Part shown: piece after piece, positions 31,723 through 43,173 of the stretch
Position numbering within the stretch: the stretch's first letter is position 1
Layout of the letters: every line of letters begins with the position of its first letter
Notes under the pieces: generated by a model
Told to the model about the DNA's origin: nothing
Seen by the model: only the letters and a program-made list of their open reading frames with translations
Databases searched by the model: none
Position numbers and translations under genes: made by a program
From: Hyaloperonospora brassicae
Taxonomy: Eukaryota; Oomycota; Peronosporomycetes; Peronosporales; Peronosporaceae
Assembly (NCBI GenBank): GCA_947650285.1
Contig: CANTFL010000030.1
Coordinates: 1-64,000, forward strand
Direction of reading: 5' to 3'
DNA: 64,000 bases

Positions 31723-34700
31723 TTAGTTCTGCAATGCTGTGCTGGCTAGTCGATCTGCGCTCTGGTTCCACTCTCGCTTGATATGCAGAAACTCGTGACT
31801 AGGCCATGATCGCAGCTTCACCAACGCTTTATGTTTCAAGAGTTGAAGGCCCGGTGCCTTGCAGTCGATCTCACCGCGAATCTGTCGAAATACCAAATTG
31901 GAATTTCCACACAGAATTACTCGCCTCCTGTCCATATCGGCGAGTAACTCATGGCACAGTAGCAAGCCATTTGACTCCGCTTCATTCACAGTCAGATTGT
32001 GAGCATATCTCGATTCTGCTGCCACGATCGTCCACTCGGGTAACCTCCATATCAACGCACTGTACGACCATCCTTTCTTTTTTATCCTCGCCGATCCATC
32101 GAAGCTGACCATCAGCATCTCCTCATCTGCTTCCAACGTTGGTAATGGTGTTGATATCTTGAGTCGGCAGTTTTTACGTGGGGAGATCGCGATCAGCATC
32201 TCTTCTATTTCGTCTCTTGAATGGATACTCGCTGCCAACATGCCCATGATTTCTTCTTCTCCTCGCTCACATTTCTTCACCTCCATAGTCCAGTTTGACA
32301 ACAAAGCAGCCCACCGTCCTAATCTACCGTTGAGTCCTCGAGATTGCATCAACCACGCTAACGTAGAATGTCGGGTCAGCACAGTGATCTCCCGCGAGGC
32401 AAGCGTAGTATAGTATACATCCAAGACACGAAGTAGTGCCAGCACTTCTTTTCCTACCGTTCCGTAGTTAAGCTCATTTGGCTTCGACGTGCGGCTTGTA
32501 AACGTCACCGGATGATACACGCCATCGTACTCCTGTATCAGGGCCGCTGTAACAGCCCACTTGCTAGCATAGACCACAATCACGGGAGGGCGATCTGGGT
32601 CGAAGTGTTTGAGCATGGGAGCGGTAGCTATCTTAGCCTTTAGCATAGTGAAAGCAACCCTGGCCTCCGTCCATCGACCCTCGGTCGACCATTCGTCACC
32701 TGCTGCAAGCTGAGATCGGCCGATCTCGAAGAAATCCGATTCTCTTAACTCATACAATACCGCGGCATACACCGCGAAATCCTCAATGAAGCGGCGGTAG
32801 TGATTCAAGCTCCCGAGAAAAGATTGCATAGCTTGTAGCGTGCTAGGGAACGGGATGTTGATCAACGACTCCAAGTTCTTGGGCTGAGCCTCCAGACCAT
32901 CCACAGACACTCGGTGTCCCAAATAATCAACTTTACGGCACCCCCAAAAACTCTTTGTGAGGCTGATAGACAGATTCCACTTATCACATGCTTCCAGCAA
33001 TCGCTCTACTTTTGCGTACAGAGATTCCCATGAGGTGGCTGGTATGAGGATGTCGTCGATGTAAGATCGGCGTCTTAGTATAGAAGATCGCCGATCTGTC
33101 TCAGGTTCGCCGTCCTTGAACACGTCGATCGGGCCATCCGAGGTTGACCTCTGGCCGATTTTGAGATATCCATACAGCGCATTGTCAACTAGACGTTGGT
33201 AGATTTGGGGCGCGTTCTTAAGCCCAAAAGGCATTCGCAGCCATTCGAAAAGACCAAACGGTGTGACAAACGCTGAGATCAATTTTGCTCGTTCGGTCAT
33301 TTCTACGACTCAGAATCCACTAGCCATGTCTAACGAACAGTACCATAGGGCTTTATCTAGGTCTTCCAGCAGATCGCTGATCAACGGCATGGGATACACC
33401 ATCAGTTTTGTCAGCTGATTCACTCTCCGATAATCTATGCAAAGGCGAATGTCCACTCCGTTCTTCTTGATGATCACCACTATCGGAGACGCCCAAGGTG
33501 ACGTGGATGGCTGAACGATCTTGGCCGCTAACAGCCCTTTGATAAGATCTGACAGCTTCTCCCGATATTTAGGTGCGACCGGACGTACTCTTTGCGCTAT
33601 CGGTGCTGCCCCGCCGACATCAATATCACAGATCGCGCCCCGTGCTGCTGGTGGTAGGGCATTACCTTTACCCATGAGGAGGTGACGGCTCTTCCAGATC
33701 AGCAATCTGAGCCGCTGTTGATCTGTGGTGAGAGGCACATTTGGATCTCCGATCTGAATGTCTTCAATCGTAACTTCTTCTGTAGTCGCCGACATTTCTG
33801 GTAGTACTGCCATGTGCTGCTCGATATCTTCAGCAAACAAATCTCCGCTCTCGTGGTAGTAAACTGGTGTTCCCGCGGTCTCGGCATCTTCAGTCTTTAA
33901 CATTGCTTCTTCCTTGGGCTCTTTCGTCTCTCTCGGCTGATCCAAATTCAACAGTTTATCAGTCGGTTCGGTCTTCGATAGAGACGATCTGTCACGTAGC
34001 CAGTCGGGATCTGTATCGCGATCTCCCTTCGTAGCCTGTTGGGCTCCGATTTCTTGATCGCTATCCACCCGCGCTAGTTCGGCTCCGTTGACCATTACTT
34101 CCCTCGCAACCCCAACATCTGTCTTTTGCGATTCATCATCGCCAGCTTGATGCGTTATCATGGAAATCGCTGGAGGTATGTCCTTTAACGCGTCGTACTG
34201 ACGTTTCATGATGCATTTGGGAGTGTCATACGTAGGGCGATCTACCAGTGGTCCGATCTGTTCTTTTGGGGGTTCATTCACTCGATCCGTTGTAGCCTCA
34301 TACGCCAGGGTTTGCCACTCCTTGTACTTCCCCGATCCGACCGTCACGAAACCTTGAGTTCGTGGTACCATATCGCCTTCGGTCCACAAGCCTAATATAG
34401 TGTGGGTGGGCAGTATGATCTCATGGTCGCTAATGTTGGTCATCTGCGGGTACTTCGTCTTACCCAACTCCGAGATCACAGTAAGAACTCAATCTGGTCC
34501 TCTAGCGATCCACAACTTCATTGGAGCCCCTCCGATCCCGATCTTCACTTCCCTTGACTCTCCGACCGGGATCACCACATGTTGGTCCTTCGCCGTTATA
34601 TGTTGTATCTTCGATCCGTACGCGGGGCGACGTCCTGAGAGATGAATACGAATTTCTTCCGGTAGACATAGCGCACCATCCGCTAGATCGAGCCGCACTC

Positions 34701-35361
34701 CGGCAGGAACCATAAAGTCCATGCCCATAATCGCTTCTTGCCCTGCCAGATCGCCTACCCACACATTGAAGTAATATACCAGCGATCCCGCGAGGGTTAC
34801 TTTGATCTTGGTACGTCCCATCTTCATATACGGAGTTTCTCCGATCCCGATACACTCTTGTCGCTGACTTTCGTCAATAATACAGCCGACCTTACGAGCA
34901 AAGGTGGTGTCAATAATCGACACTTCAGCACCAGAATCAAATAACAGAGTGGCTTTTGCCTGGTTAATCTTGCCAACAGCTTTTGCTTGTTTGAACCACT
35001 TCCCGGGCGAATAATGCTTCCAGTATCCGCGAGATTTACCGTAAGCGAGCTCGATCTCCATAGTTGATTCAGATCGCGAGTACTCATCGATCCGCTTCAG
35101 ATGGGCTACAGAAGCGACACGTTTTAACTTCGAACGAGATATATTTGTTTCCATATCTGTATCCTGCTTACTCTCGCGATCCGTCTTCTTTTTTTCCACG
35201 TATGCAATAATGCAGAGCTTAGAACGCTCGGCTCGTACCAGATTCAAACCTGGCGAGCGTCCTAGTTTAACATCTTCTCGGCCTTCTCTGGCAGCATCCC
35301 CGCATGCTTGTTTGGGACGTACCACTGGCGAATCATGTTGTAGAACTCCTCCATGGGACAT
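31723..35361 (-). pseudogene. Gypsy D protease-RT-RNase H-RNase H, two in-frame stops
   Basis: One frame interrupted by TGA at 34489-34491 and TGA at 33310-33312. Parts in order: retroviral-type aspartic protease (about 34650-34950, LLFDSGAEVSIID), an acidic linker, RT (about 33760 to 32700; IDYRRVNQL, then YIDD), a first RNase H in which the expected TDAS motif reads VVYASKWAV and so lacks the first acidic residue, and a C-terminal second RNase H (about 31730-32140; SFDGSAR, AESNGLL, GNSNLVFRQI, SADRLA). The TGA in RT replaces the Trp of the conserved MASGFW motif. It is not functional as read. Confidence 0.9.
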
Positions 35362-37732
35362 TTCCCCGGGTCATGCATCTCACCGCAGGCACGACACACA
35401 AAAAACAATTGTCAGAGGGGTGTCCTTTACGCCCACACTTCTGGCAAGTGAGCCGTTTCCAACAACGGAGATCTCCATGCTTGGTTGATCCGCAATGAGT
35501 ACACGGCTTCGATGGCAAATTGCGATCTTGATAGTCTCGACGATTGTTCGGGTCGACCGATCTCGCGTTTGATGTAACGTCGTTAGGAGATGAACGCCGA
35601 TCCGTAGTAGCAGCCACGTGGAACGCTCTCAATCGATCTTCCGAACCCGATCCGTAGGCGTCCGATCCTGACTCGCTGCTGAAATCCTCGGTACGGATCA
35701 TCCTCACCGCTCGTGCAGGCTTAGACAGCGCTGGACCCTGAGTTCCCTTCTGTCTGAACTTGGACGATCCCATCATCACTTTCCCTTGACGCGATCTCCC
35801 TTGTTGATATCCATGCAGTGTCTTTTGCATGGCATCTGCGTTTTCTATATTCAGCAGTAGCAATTGATTGGACAGATCGGGGTCGTCCAAGGTGTCAATG
35901 AAATGGTTGACATGTTCTTTGCGCGCAGCTGTCAATCCAGTCATCACCGGTATCTTCGCTTCCATTCCCATCACATTAAGCCGATACAGGTACTGCAAAG
36001 GATCTTCCTCCGATCGCTTCTTTGCGTGGTAATACTGTCGGCTCGCGGACATCCCGTGTCCCGCATATTCCACAAGAAAGCTGTTCATCAACTCCTTCCA
36101 ATTGAATCTCGTCGATCTACTCATCTGTCGGTACCAATAACGGGCGGGGCCCACCATGAGATCACCGAAAACCAGACATCTCTCTTCGTCCGGTGCTTGA
36201 TCCCAGAGAAACGCTGACTTCAGTTTACCGATCCAGGTTCGTGCTTTGTCTACTTCCCGATCCTTCCCTGAGAATTCTTTCAGTTCAGAAATCGATGAGA
36301 TTCTGATCCTCTGCGTGATGCTTCCCCCTCCGGTAGTCACACCGGTCGAGGCTACGTGAGGGCGCCGTGGTTCGGGCATCCATAAATCGTCCTGGTCGTA
36401 TTCCGCCTCTTGATGGATCTGCTGGTAAGTGTCCGACTTCACCGATTCCATCTCCACATCCGGCATGTGATGGCTTTCGTGCAAGGGTTGGAGAAAGGCA
36501 CGGCGATCTGGGTAGCGGTTTGGCTGTCGATTCATTCGCTGAGCTGTACGTTGGTCCGCCTCGTACTTCTTCATAGCTGCATTGAAGTGCCGACTTAGAT
36601 CGTTTTCTTCTTGATCGTCCAGCCCAGTACGGGTACCGGCCGATCTCAGTAACATGTCGCTCTTGGATTGTCCCTTAAAGGTGTCGGTCTTGGCTTGGCC
36701 GATCTTGTTCTTTATAAACGTATCACCCGATGGTCCCAGAGACATCCGACGAATGCTGATGGATCCATCTGACTCGCTCTCGGAGTCATCCGAGGCGTAA
36801 CGGGGCGATCCCGCGGGGTGTTTCTGGAGCGAGTCTGAGGGTGTCTCGATCGTATCTTCAGGAGTATTGGCTTTGCCCACCAGCATAATCATGATCTCCA
36901 CAAAATCATTCGCCGCGTTGTTCAACTGTTCCAAGCTGCAACTCAGCAGTTCATCTCCATCAAAAGCGTTAGGGAAGACACCCATGTCGTCCAACATCTG
37001 CAAAATCAAATTGATCTCGTCGACTTTGTTGGTCCCCGGAGGTGGGACCGAGATCGGCTTATCCAGAGGACCAATCAACTTGGGCCTTAATATCTTGAAC
37101 ACTGGATCCGTCTTGAATAGTGTCTTCAAATGGCCATAAAAGTACTGCCATTTCGCACGTTCCCGCGCTTCATTCTTCTTCTTCTTCTCTCTGAACGCGA
37201 TCTTCACTGGGTTGTATTCCGTCTTCGGCATCACGATCTAATCTGGTGTTTCCTCGTATTCCTCTTTGACTCCGATCTTCGATTGCACGGTTCGGCCGAT
37301 TTGGCGATCTTTGACGTCCGATCCCATTGATCTCGTCGTAAATCGTTCAGATGTGGTCGATCTCGTGATCGTGTTCCTCGGCTTGAGGTCAGGCGATCTG
37401 TCAACGAGGAGGTAGGGTTTGGCTTTCGCCTTTGGATTTTCATCCAGCAGATTGCTCTTTGCAGAGCGATTTGCGGTGGCCCCCGAAAGGACCCTAGGAG
37501 GGGGTTGAGGTTTATCATTCAGATCGATCTCTCGATCTTCCTCTTTCATTTTCATTTCATCAGAGCCCCTCCCAAAACTCTGATGATTCGAGGATCTCGT
37601 GTTTCTGCGTGTCTGCGTCGATCCCTCTGTCGCTGACACTTCAATCCCAGGTTCTTGCTTGATCTTGACATCTTCGCCAGTGGACTCACGGTGAAATCCA
37701 GAGGCCTCAGAAGATCCGGGCACGCGCACCAT
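35333..37732 (-). pseudogene. Gypsy D gag, amber stop and frameshift
   Basis: ATG 37730-37732 abuts the LTR. Codons 1-164 are basic/acidic low complexity; an in-frame TAG at 37238-37240 is followed in the same frame by a 630-codon stretch. That stretch has a retrotransposon gag domain (about 35850-36270, DKARTWIGKLKSAFLW; ARYWYRQMSRS) and a double zinc-knuckle region (CTHCGSTKHG and CQKCGRKGHPSDNC, about 35400-35500). At a run of six T (plus 35400-35405) the frame slips: the expected gag end (GKCPMEEFYNMIRQW...KMLN, stop at 35262) is read one frame off. This is either decay or a frameshift site. Confidence 0.85.
37716..37731 (-). other. Primer-binding site of gypsy D
   Basis: TGGTGCGCGTGCCCGG on the minus strand, one base after the LTR end (ACCACA). 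It starts with TGG, the complement of the tRNA CCA end, so priming here would be by a tRNA 3' terminus ending CACGCGCACCA. The gag ATG is formed by the single spacer base plus the TG of this site. Confidence 0.75.
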
Positions 37733-38389
37733 TGTGGTGAAGTCGATCTCACAAAATTACTTTAGTGAGTGTCAATCTTCCACTTGTCCAGACTTGCCGA
37801 CTCACGGAGGGGGTACTCCGATCCGTGCCTTGCTGTATAACCTTGTGCTCACCTTGTGTACCCGTCGGTTGGGCTGGCTTGAGCTCTTCGTAACGGCCTT
37901 GGGAGAGGTCGACCTCGCTGAGAGGTTGGGTTGAGCGTTCGCTTCCGGTGCGGAAATCTTCACACCACGAACGGGGTTCTGCGATCCTGATCTTGAGTCG
38001 CGGCGATCTCTATTTGGAGATGTCGCGATCTCGATCTTGAATCACACCGATCTCGATTCGTCTTCAGGATCGGGGTCTTTTCTGTGCGGAAATCTTCACT
38101 CAGCAAATAATAGTCTTGCGTCGATCTTGTGTTGGGATTGGTCCGATCTGGTCTCAGGATCGGCCGATCTTACCGGAAGTGCACAATATGGACAGATCGG
38201 TTCTTGGTTTCGCCAAAATGAAACACGTCGATATGTCCATTAGATCTCTTCGATCTCGCTCGGTCTTGTCTTGAACGCCTTGTCCAGATCTTCTGACCAC
38301 TTGAGCCGTCTCGCGATCTTGTGTCCAAAATCCTTTTCCTTTTCCTTTGTTGTGTGGCTGCTACCCTAGCAGTTGAGTTGAGTGTGAGT
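37733..38389 (-). repeat. Gypsy D 5' LTR (shared part)
   Basis: Starts TGTGGTGAAG in plus reading. About 657 bp are shared, inverted, with 39512-40160. The LTR may extend further right, since the start of the 38390-39511 block has the same GATC-rich character. It contains 11 GATC tetramers between 37981 and 38170 alone, often as CGATCTTG or CGATCTCG. Confidence 0.75.
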
Positions 38390-39511
38390 ACTTGATCGAT
38401 ACGGGCCAGATATCCCGAGATCGCTCTTCTCGATCTTGGCCAACACTCCAAGATCGGTCTTCTGTGTCCCTGTACCACGCGTGCCTTGACCCGCCGGGGA
38501 AGCCAAATCAATCTTGCCCGGAGAAGAGGGGAGGAGAACGTGCGTCGTGAGCAGAAGAAGTAGAGTTCAAGTCTGTTTATTAACCAACCAAATTAATGTC
38601 CAACCTATCATTAAGCCTATTCCCGGCCGTAGGTCACTGTCCAAGTCGATATCACCTTTAAGCTTGACCGCCCCCTTGAACACGTGTCGAAATTTCGTGA
38701 CCTGTACTCCAAAGATAGAGCCAATACTCCCGATATCGCACCTAGACACCAAAAAGGACTAAATTCCAAATATGGTATCAAATACCCAATTTTGGTACCG
38801 AAAAGTCCAAAATAGTATCCAAGATGTGGAACGTGTCTAATTCCATTTTGCGGCGTCAATTCAACCGGCTTGCACTGGCTTTTTTGGTCTGAACTTTTGG
38901 GACATCACTCATGGGTCTCCAACAAGCATGTACATCACAATCCAATAGCTCCATCATCGATATATCCATAACTAGCAGGGAACATGACCGATCTGATGTC
39001 CAATTCGAGATCGTTGAGGATCGACACAGTGCGATCCGGCCCTATATGTCTTTTCCGTTCATTGTGCATGCTCCGATACTATACTCAACGGTTTATACGC
39101 ACAATGGGACCATCCACAATTCTTACAACGGTCCCACGGACCCCCACAAACATCCCCACTTCCAGATCGGTCCATAATTAACCTAAATCAGTACTCCCAT
39201 TGGGAGACTCGTAGAGAGTGTCACCGGTCTGCAGGATGTTACACCTTCGTCACAGAGTCATATCACATCGCCCGATCTCAGATCCTTGTCCCAGATCTCT
39301 CCGTGGAAATCGTCCTAACTGTCGTCTTGTCCCAGATTGCCCCGTCTCAGATCGTTCCATACCCATCAGTCTGACGACAGTTGGATCGGATCGCCGATCC
39401 CGTTTCCTTGTTGGATCTCCAAAACCCATGGCCTCTTTTTCCACCAGTAAGTGGCGTCCCAAATGTGTAGCCACCGATCCTCGTACAAAATTTGATTAGT
39501 GACTTCACCAC
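38390..39511. other. Spacer between the inverted LTR copies
   Basis: No gene recognised. The first 130 bases are GATC-rich like the LTR. The rest contains imperfect short repeats around 38730-38830 (variants of CCAAATATGGTATC and AATAGTATCC) and no long ORF with protein character. Confidence 0.5.
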
Positions 39512-40160
39512 ACTCACACTCAACTCAACTGCTAGGGTAGCAGCAAACAACAACAAAGGAAATTGATTTTGGACACAAGATCGCGAGACGGCTCAAGTGG
39601 TCAGAAGATCTGGACAAGGCGTTCAAGACAAGGCCGAGCAAGATCGAAGAGATCTACCGGATAGATCCGCACATTTCATTTTGGCGAAACAGGACACATA
39701 TCTGCCCACATTGCGCACTTCCGGCAAGATCGGCCGACCCCGAGACCCGATCGAACCGATCCCAACGTAAGATCGACGCAAGACTACTATTTGCTGAGTG
39801 AAGATTTCTGCACAGCAAAGACCCCGACCCCGACCCCGAAAATAAATCGAGATGGGTGTGATTCAAGATCTACATAGCGACGCTTCCAGGTAGAGATCAC
39901 CGTGCCTCAAGATCAGGATCGCAGAACCCCGTTCGTGGTGTGAAGATTTCCGCACCGGATGCGAACGCTCAACCCAACCTCTCAGCGAGATCTACATCTA
40001 CCAAGGACGTTACGAAGAGCTCAAGCTGGCCCAACTGACGGGTACACAAGGTGAGCACAAGGTTATACAACAAAGCACGGATCGGAGTACCCCCTCCGTG
40101 AGTCGGCAAGTGAAAGATCGACCCTCACACAAGCGATTTTGTGAGATCGACTTCACCACA
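39512..40160 (+). repeat. Second gypsy D LTR copy, inverted
   Basis: Reverse complement of the LTR at 37733-38389, with many substitutions and small indels, ending CTTCACCACA. It is next to older gypsy debris of another type, so it is probably a solo LTR or the end of a deleted second D copy. Just outside its left end (about 39500-39511) another GACTTCACCACA occurs, suggesting a second LTR terminus. Confidence 0.7.
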
Positions 40161-42071
40161 TTTGCTATCGTTCTCGTCAGCTGCAAGCAGCTGAGCGTAA
40201 TTCTTTATTGTATGGCAAGGAACTCCTTGCCATGAAAATGCACTGTCTAAGTTTTGTGTCTAGCTCTTGGGAGATACAACATATATCGTCTATACGGACC
40301 ATGCGTCACTACGCACGGCCATAACCAGTCCACACCTCTCGCAAATATTGTCAAGATAGCTGTCTTTCTTTGCGGAGTACAACTTCCCCGTCGAGTATTA
40401 ACCAGGACGACTAAACGACGTCGCTGATGCGCTTTCGCGCCGACCCGATTTCGAGCCGGGCGCGCAGTTCAACTATGAGGAAAAGTCTACTGCTTCGACA
40501 CCTACAGTCAGTGTCTCGTCGTCAACGTTACTTGAAGACAAAAGAAAGGCTTACGCGTACGATAATGACCGTCTGTGCTTAATGGATCATCTGATAATTT
40601 AAACTCGTAAATTGTTGAAAGATTTATCACCTTTGTACCGTTCCTCATCAAATCGATACACAACACGCAACAGTTGCTGGGCTATACAGACGTTGCCGGC
40701 GACAATCCTCGTGTGGTCTTCACCGCTCATAACAAATTGCTCTTGAGCATCATGTATGAGTGTCACGATGCCCAACAGGTATCCATCATGGCAGGAAAAA
40801 GACTTACCTTACGGTAAGTCGTGACTTTTACTAGCCTCGCCAATATCGGTTTGTGCGCAAGTACATTCTTCCTTGCGATTTTTGTCAACGGGTGAATCCC
40901 AGCCTTCATCCCGTGCACCCTTACAGACTTTACCTGTCCCGACAGAGTGCTGGCAGTCCGTTTCCGTGGACTTAGTCTTCAATTTCTTTGAAGATGACCC
41001 ATGAATAAAACTGTTCTAGTGCTCGTTAATCGGTTTCGCAAGATGATGCATCTTGCTGCAGTACCCGATTCGATCACTGCACAGGGCTGTGGTCGTGTCT
41101 TTATCGACAAGATATTTCGACTCCACGGGTTACCACGTGAACTCGTGTCCGGCCGTGATACTAGGTTCACGGTGGAGTTTTTTTTGGCAATCCGTGTTTC
41201 GATCGCTCGGAAAGCGTTTGCAGATGTCAACATCTGACCATCCCAAATAAATGGTCGGACGGAACCTACAAACCGTGTCCTCGAAGAGATGTTTCGAGGA
41301 TACGTCTACTCGTTCTCGAGTTGGAGTGAATTTCTACCTATGATGGAATTCACCATCAATATGTCGGTGCATGCTTCAACCCAACACACACCGCTCTTCT
41401 TAAATGACTTACGTCATTCACGTCTGACCACCCTATTAGAGTGTGACTCTTGGATACGGGGGGAGGGACTCGATCGAGCAAAAACCGTTCTGGCTCTTGA
41501 TCTTCACGTGATTGCGCTAACGTCGTCACGTATGATGCCGATGTTGATCATGTCGACATCGAAGAATAAGATCATCTCAATAATAGCGTCATCGCTTTTA
41601 TTGAGTCAGATGGTGACGATGCTGGTATATTTGGCATCACCAGCGACTATTTCAGCGAGGATTATAACACCTTTGCTGATGAACAGAAAGAGGAGAGAGC
41701 TATATATGCAGTTCGCACAAGCAAAACTGAACAAAACAATGTCTCGTCAGCAGAAGGGTTTCTGCGGGCTCGAGAAGCAGGGTACGCTTCGTGAAGGACT
41801 CCATCGCTCACGCGGTGGACCGGTAGAAACGGAACGCTGACAAGAATGGATGAGCAAATGTTCTTTCATTTATTGAAGGTGCCTTAGTTCTACATTCTAC
41901 GGTAAACCTACCTAGACACGTAGTGACAAACGTGGGTAGAAGCGAACTACTTCCCAAACACACCGGCTCCTTTCGTGTGCTGCGTCGAGAAGACAACGCA
42001 TATACGATTGAGATGCCGCGTAATATGCGTACGCATACTTTGTTTTACGTGCGGCGCCTCCGCCCGTACTG

Positions 42072-42467
42072 TTAGTACAAGCCTTCCTCCGAACATAAAG
42101 ATACCCCCCCACGTTCAAGAATCACCATTAGATTCTCGCGCTCGCGCTCCAGACGTTTAGTATGGTCGCGTAGTGAAGAGACCTCCCCACTCAACTGAGA
42201 GATATCCCTGCGAGCTGTCGCCAGCTCGTCAACAAGGGAACCGACATTATGCTCGACGTGAAGATAGGCGAAGGCGTAATCGTCAAGACCCTTCGCACGA
42301 TCGGTTTCACGATCCTTGCGGTTCTTGCGCACAAAGTCTGTCAGAGCGTAGCGTCTGTCCTTCTTGTACTCCAAATTATCGCATAATTCAGCAATAGCGC
42401 GATCCATCTCGTGTTGGTCGAGATGGTGAGTCGAACGACTTGAAGAAGGGTTTTCCTCCTCCTCCAC
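42072..42467 (-). CDS. Minus-strand coiled-coil ORF inside the chromovirus remnant
   Basis: 131 codons lying, in opposite orientation, between the integrase tail and the chromodomain of the remnant. The composition is highly charged with heptad-like spacing (SGEVSSLRDHTKRLERE). No known domain is recognised. It may be part of an unrelated ORF inserted there, or an antisense ORF of the element, comparable to the one next to element D. It could be a fragment, since neither end is defined by homology. Confidence 0.4.
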   Translation of the reverse strand: MEEEENPSSSRSTHHLDQHEMDRAIAELCDNLEYKKDRRYALTDFVRKNRKDRETDRAKGLDDYAFAYLHVEHNVGSLVDELATARRDISQLSGEVSSLRDHTKRLERERENLMVILERGGVSLCSEEGLY

Positions 42468-42489
42468 GTTTTTGGTGGACTCACACGGT

Positions 42490-42650
42490 GGTCAAGGCTT
42501 CCTTGTGGAGCGTATCTTGAATTACCGTGATGATTCAGAATCAAGGACGGCTTACCTCGTCCAGTGGTGGGGGTATCCACCCTCGTGGAACAGCTGGAAG
42601 CCCCGCTCTCAACTGATGTTGGATATTACCGGTCTCGTCGAGCAGTACGA
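42490..42650 (+). pseudogene. Chromodomain fragment of the gypsy remnant
   Basis: Reads FLVERILNYRDDSESRTAYL followed by VQWWGYPPSWNSWKPRSQL: the VERIL start, the Y-LV-W-GY core and the SWxP turn of a chromodomain. In chromoviruses this domain follows integrase and directs integration to modified chromatin. The frame is open from about 42472 to beyond the domain, but the rest of the polyprotein is broken. Confidence 0.85.
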
Positions 42651-42700
42651 TGAGACGCACCGTTCGATGATGGAGGTCATCGTCAAACGAAGGCCCGGCG

Positions 42701-43173
42701 CTTTCGTAAAGGTATTGCAAAGTATCAATCTCTTGGTACATTTCAGCCGAGATGCGAGCCCTCCATTAGGGATGATTCGGGAGGAAGGCCTCCCTAGGAG
42801 CGCGAACAGAGTTTTCTACACAACGCTAAACAAAAATTTCCCCAGAGGCAAGGGAAAACTGACTCTAAAGACGATCGGTGCAATTCAAACCGAGCACCGG
42901 TTGGCGACTTCTATTCAAACTTATTGCGAGCAGCAATAAGTTTGTTCAGCCAATCGTCACGGCCAAAAAATTTAATGTTGCCGATAAAAGAGTTCCACCG
43001 CTGCTCCAACAAAACTTCGTCTCGGTTGCAGTTGCCGTGGTAACATCGATGTCTATAAAAACATCAATGTAGTACGCATATTCAGTGCGATAACCACTCG
43101 CATTGAAATCAAAACCATGGAGTCTTGACGAATCGACAAGTGGGGTCCGATAATTATTTGCGGTATAACCATA
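42701..43173. other. Probable 3' non-coding or LTR sequence of the chromovirus remnant
   Basis: No gene seen. A TATA-like GTCTATAAAAAC at about 43050 and its position after the chromodomain suggest LTR sequence, but a second copy to prove this is not in the window. Confidence 0.35.

Larger units (their letters stand above)
29864..38389 (-). mobile_element. Ty3/gypsy element D, integrase not found
   Basis: Minus-strand gypsy element: 5' LTR from 37733 rightward, primer-binding site, gag, protease, RT, RNase H and a second RNase H ending at 31723. No integrase and no 3' LTR are found on the minus strand before the junction with the C array at 29863, so the 3' end is truncated or replaced by the plus-strand ORF. 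Three in-frame stops and a T-run frameshift inactivate it. The sequence is extraordinarily rich in GATC throughout. Confidence 0.85.
40161..42700 (+). mobile_element. Ty3/gypsy chromovirus remnant
   Basis: Decayed plus-strand pol remnant. RNase H end with YTDHASLRTAI (about 40295) and the junction DALSRRPDFEPG (about 40430); integrase zinc-finger region (about 40720-40880); integrase core (40950-41470, RFRKMMHLAAVPDSI, VSGRDTRFTVEFF, TNRVLEEMFR); the post-integrase motif YTIEMPRNMRTHTLFYVRRL (about 42000-42060); and a chromodomain (about 42490-42650). Many stops and frameshifts make it inactive. Its pol type differs from element D, so it is a separate, older insertion. Confidence 0.85.
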
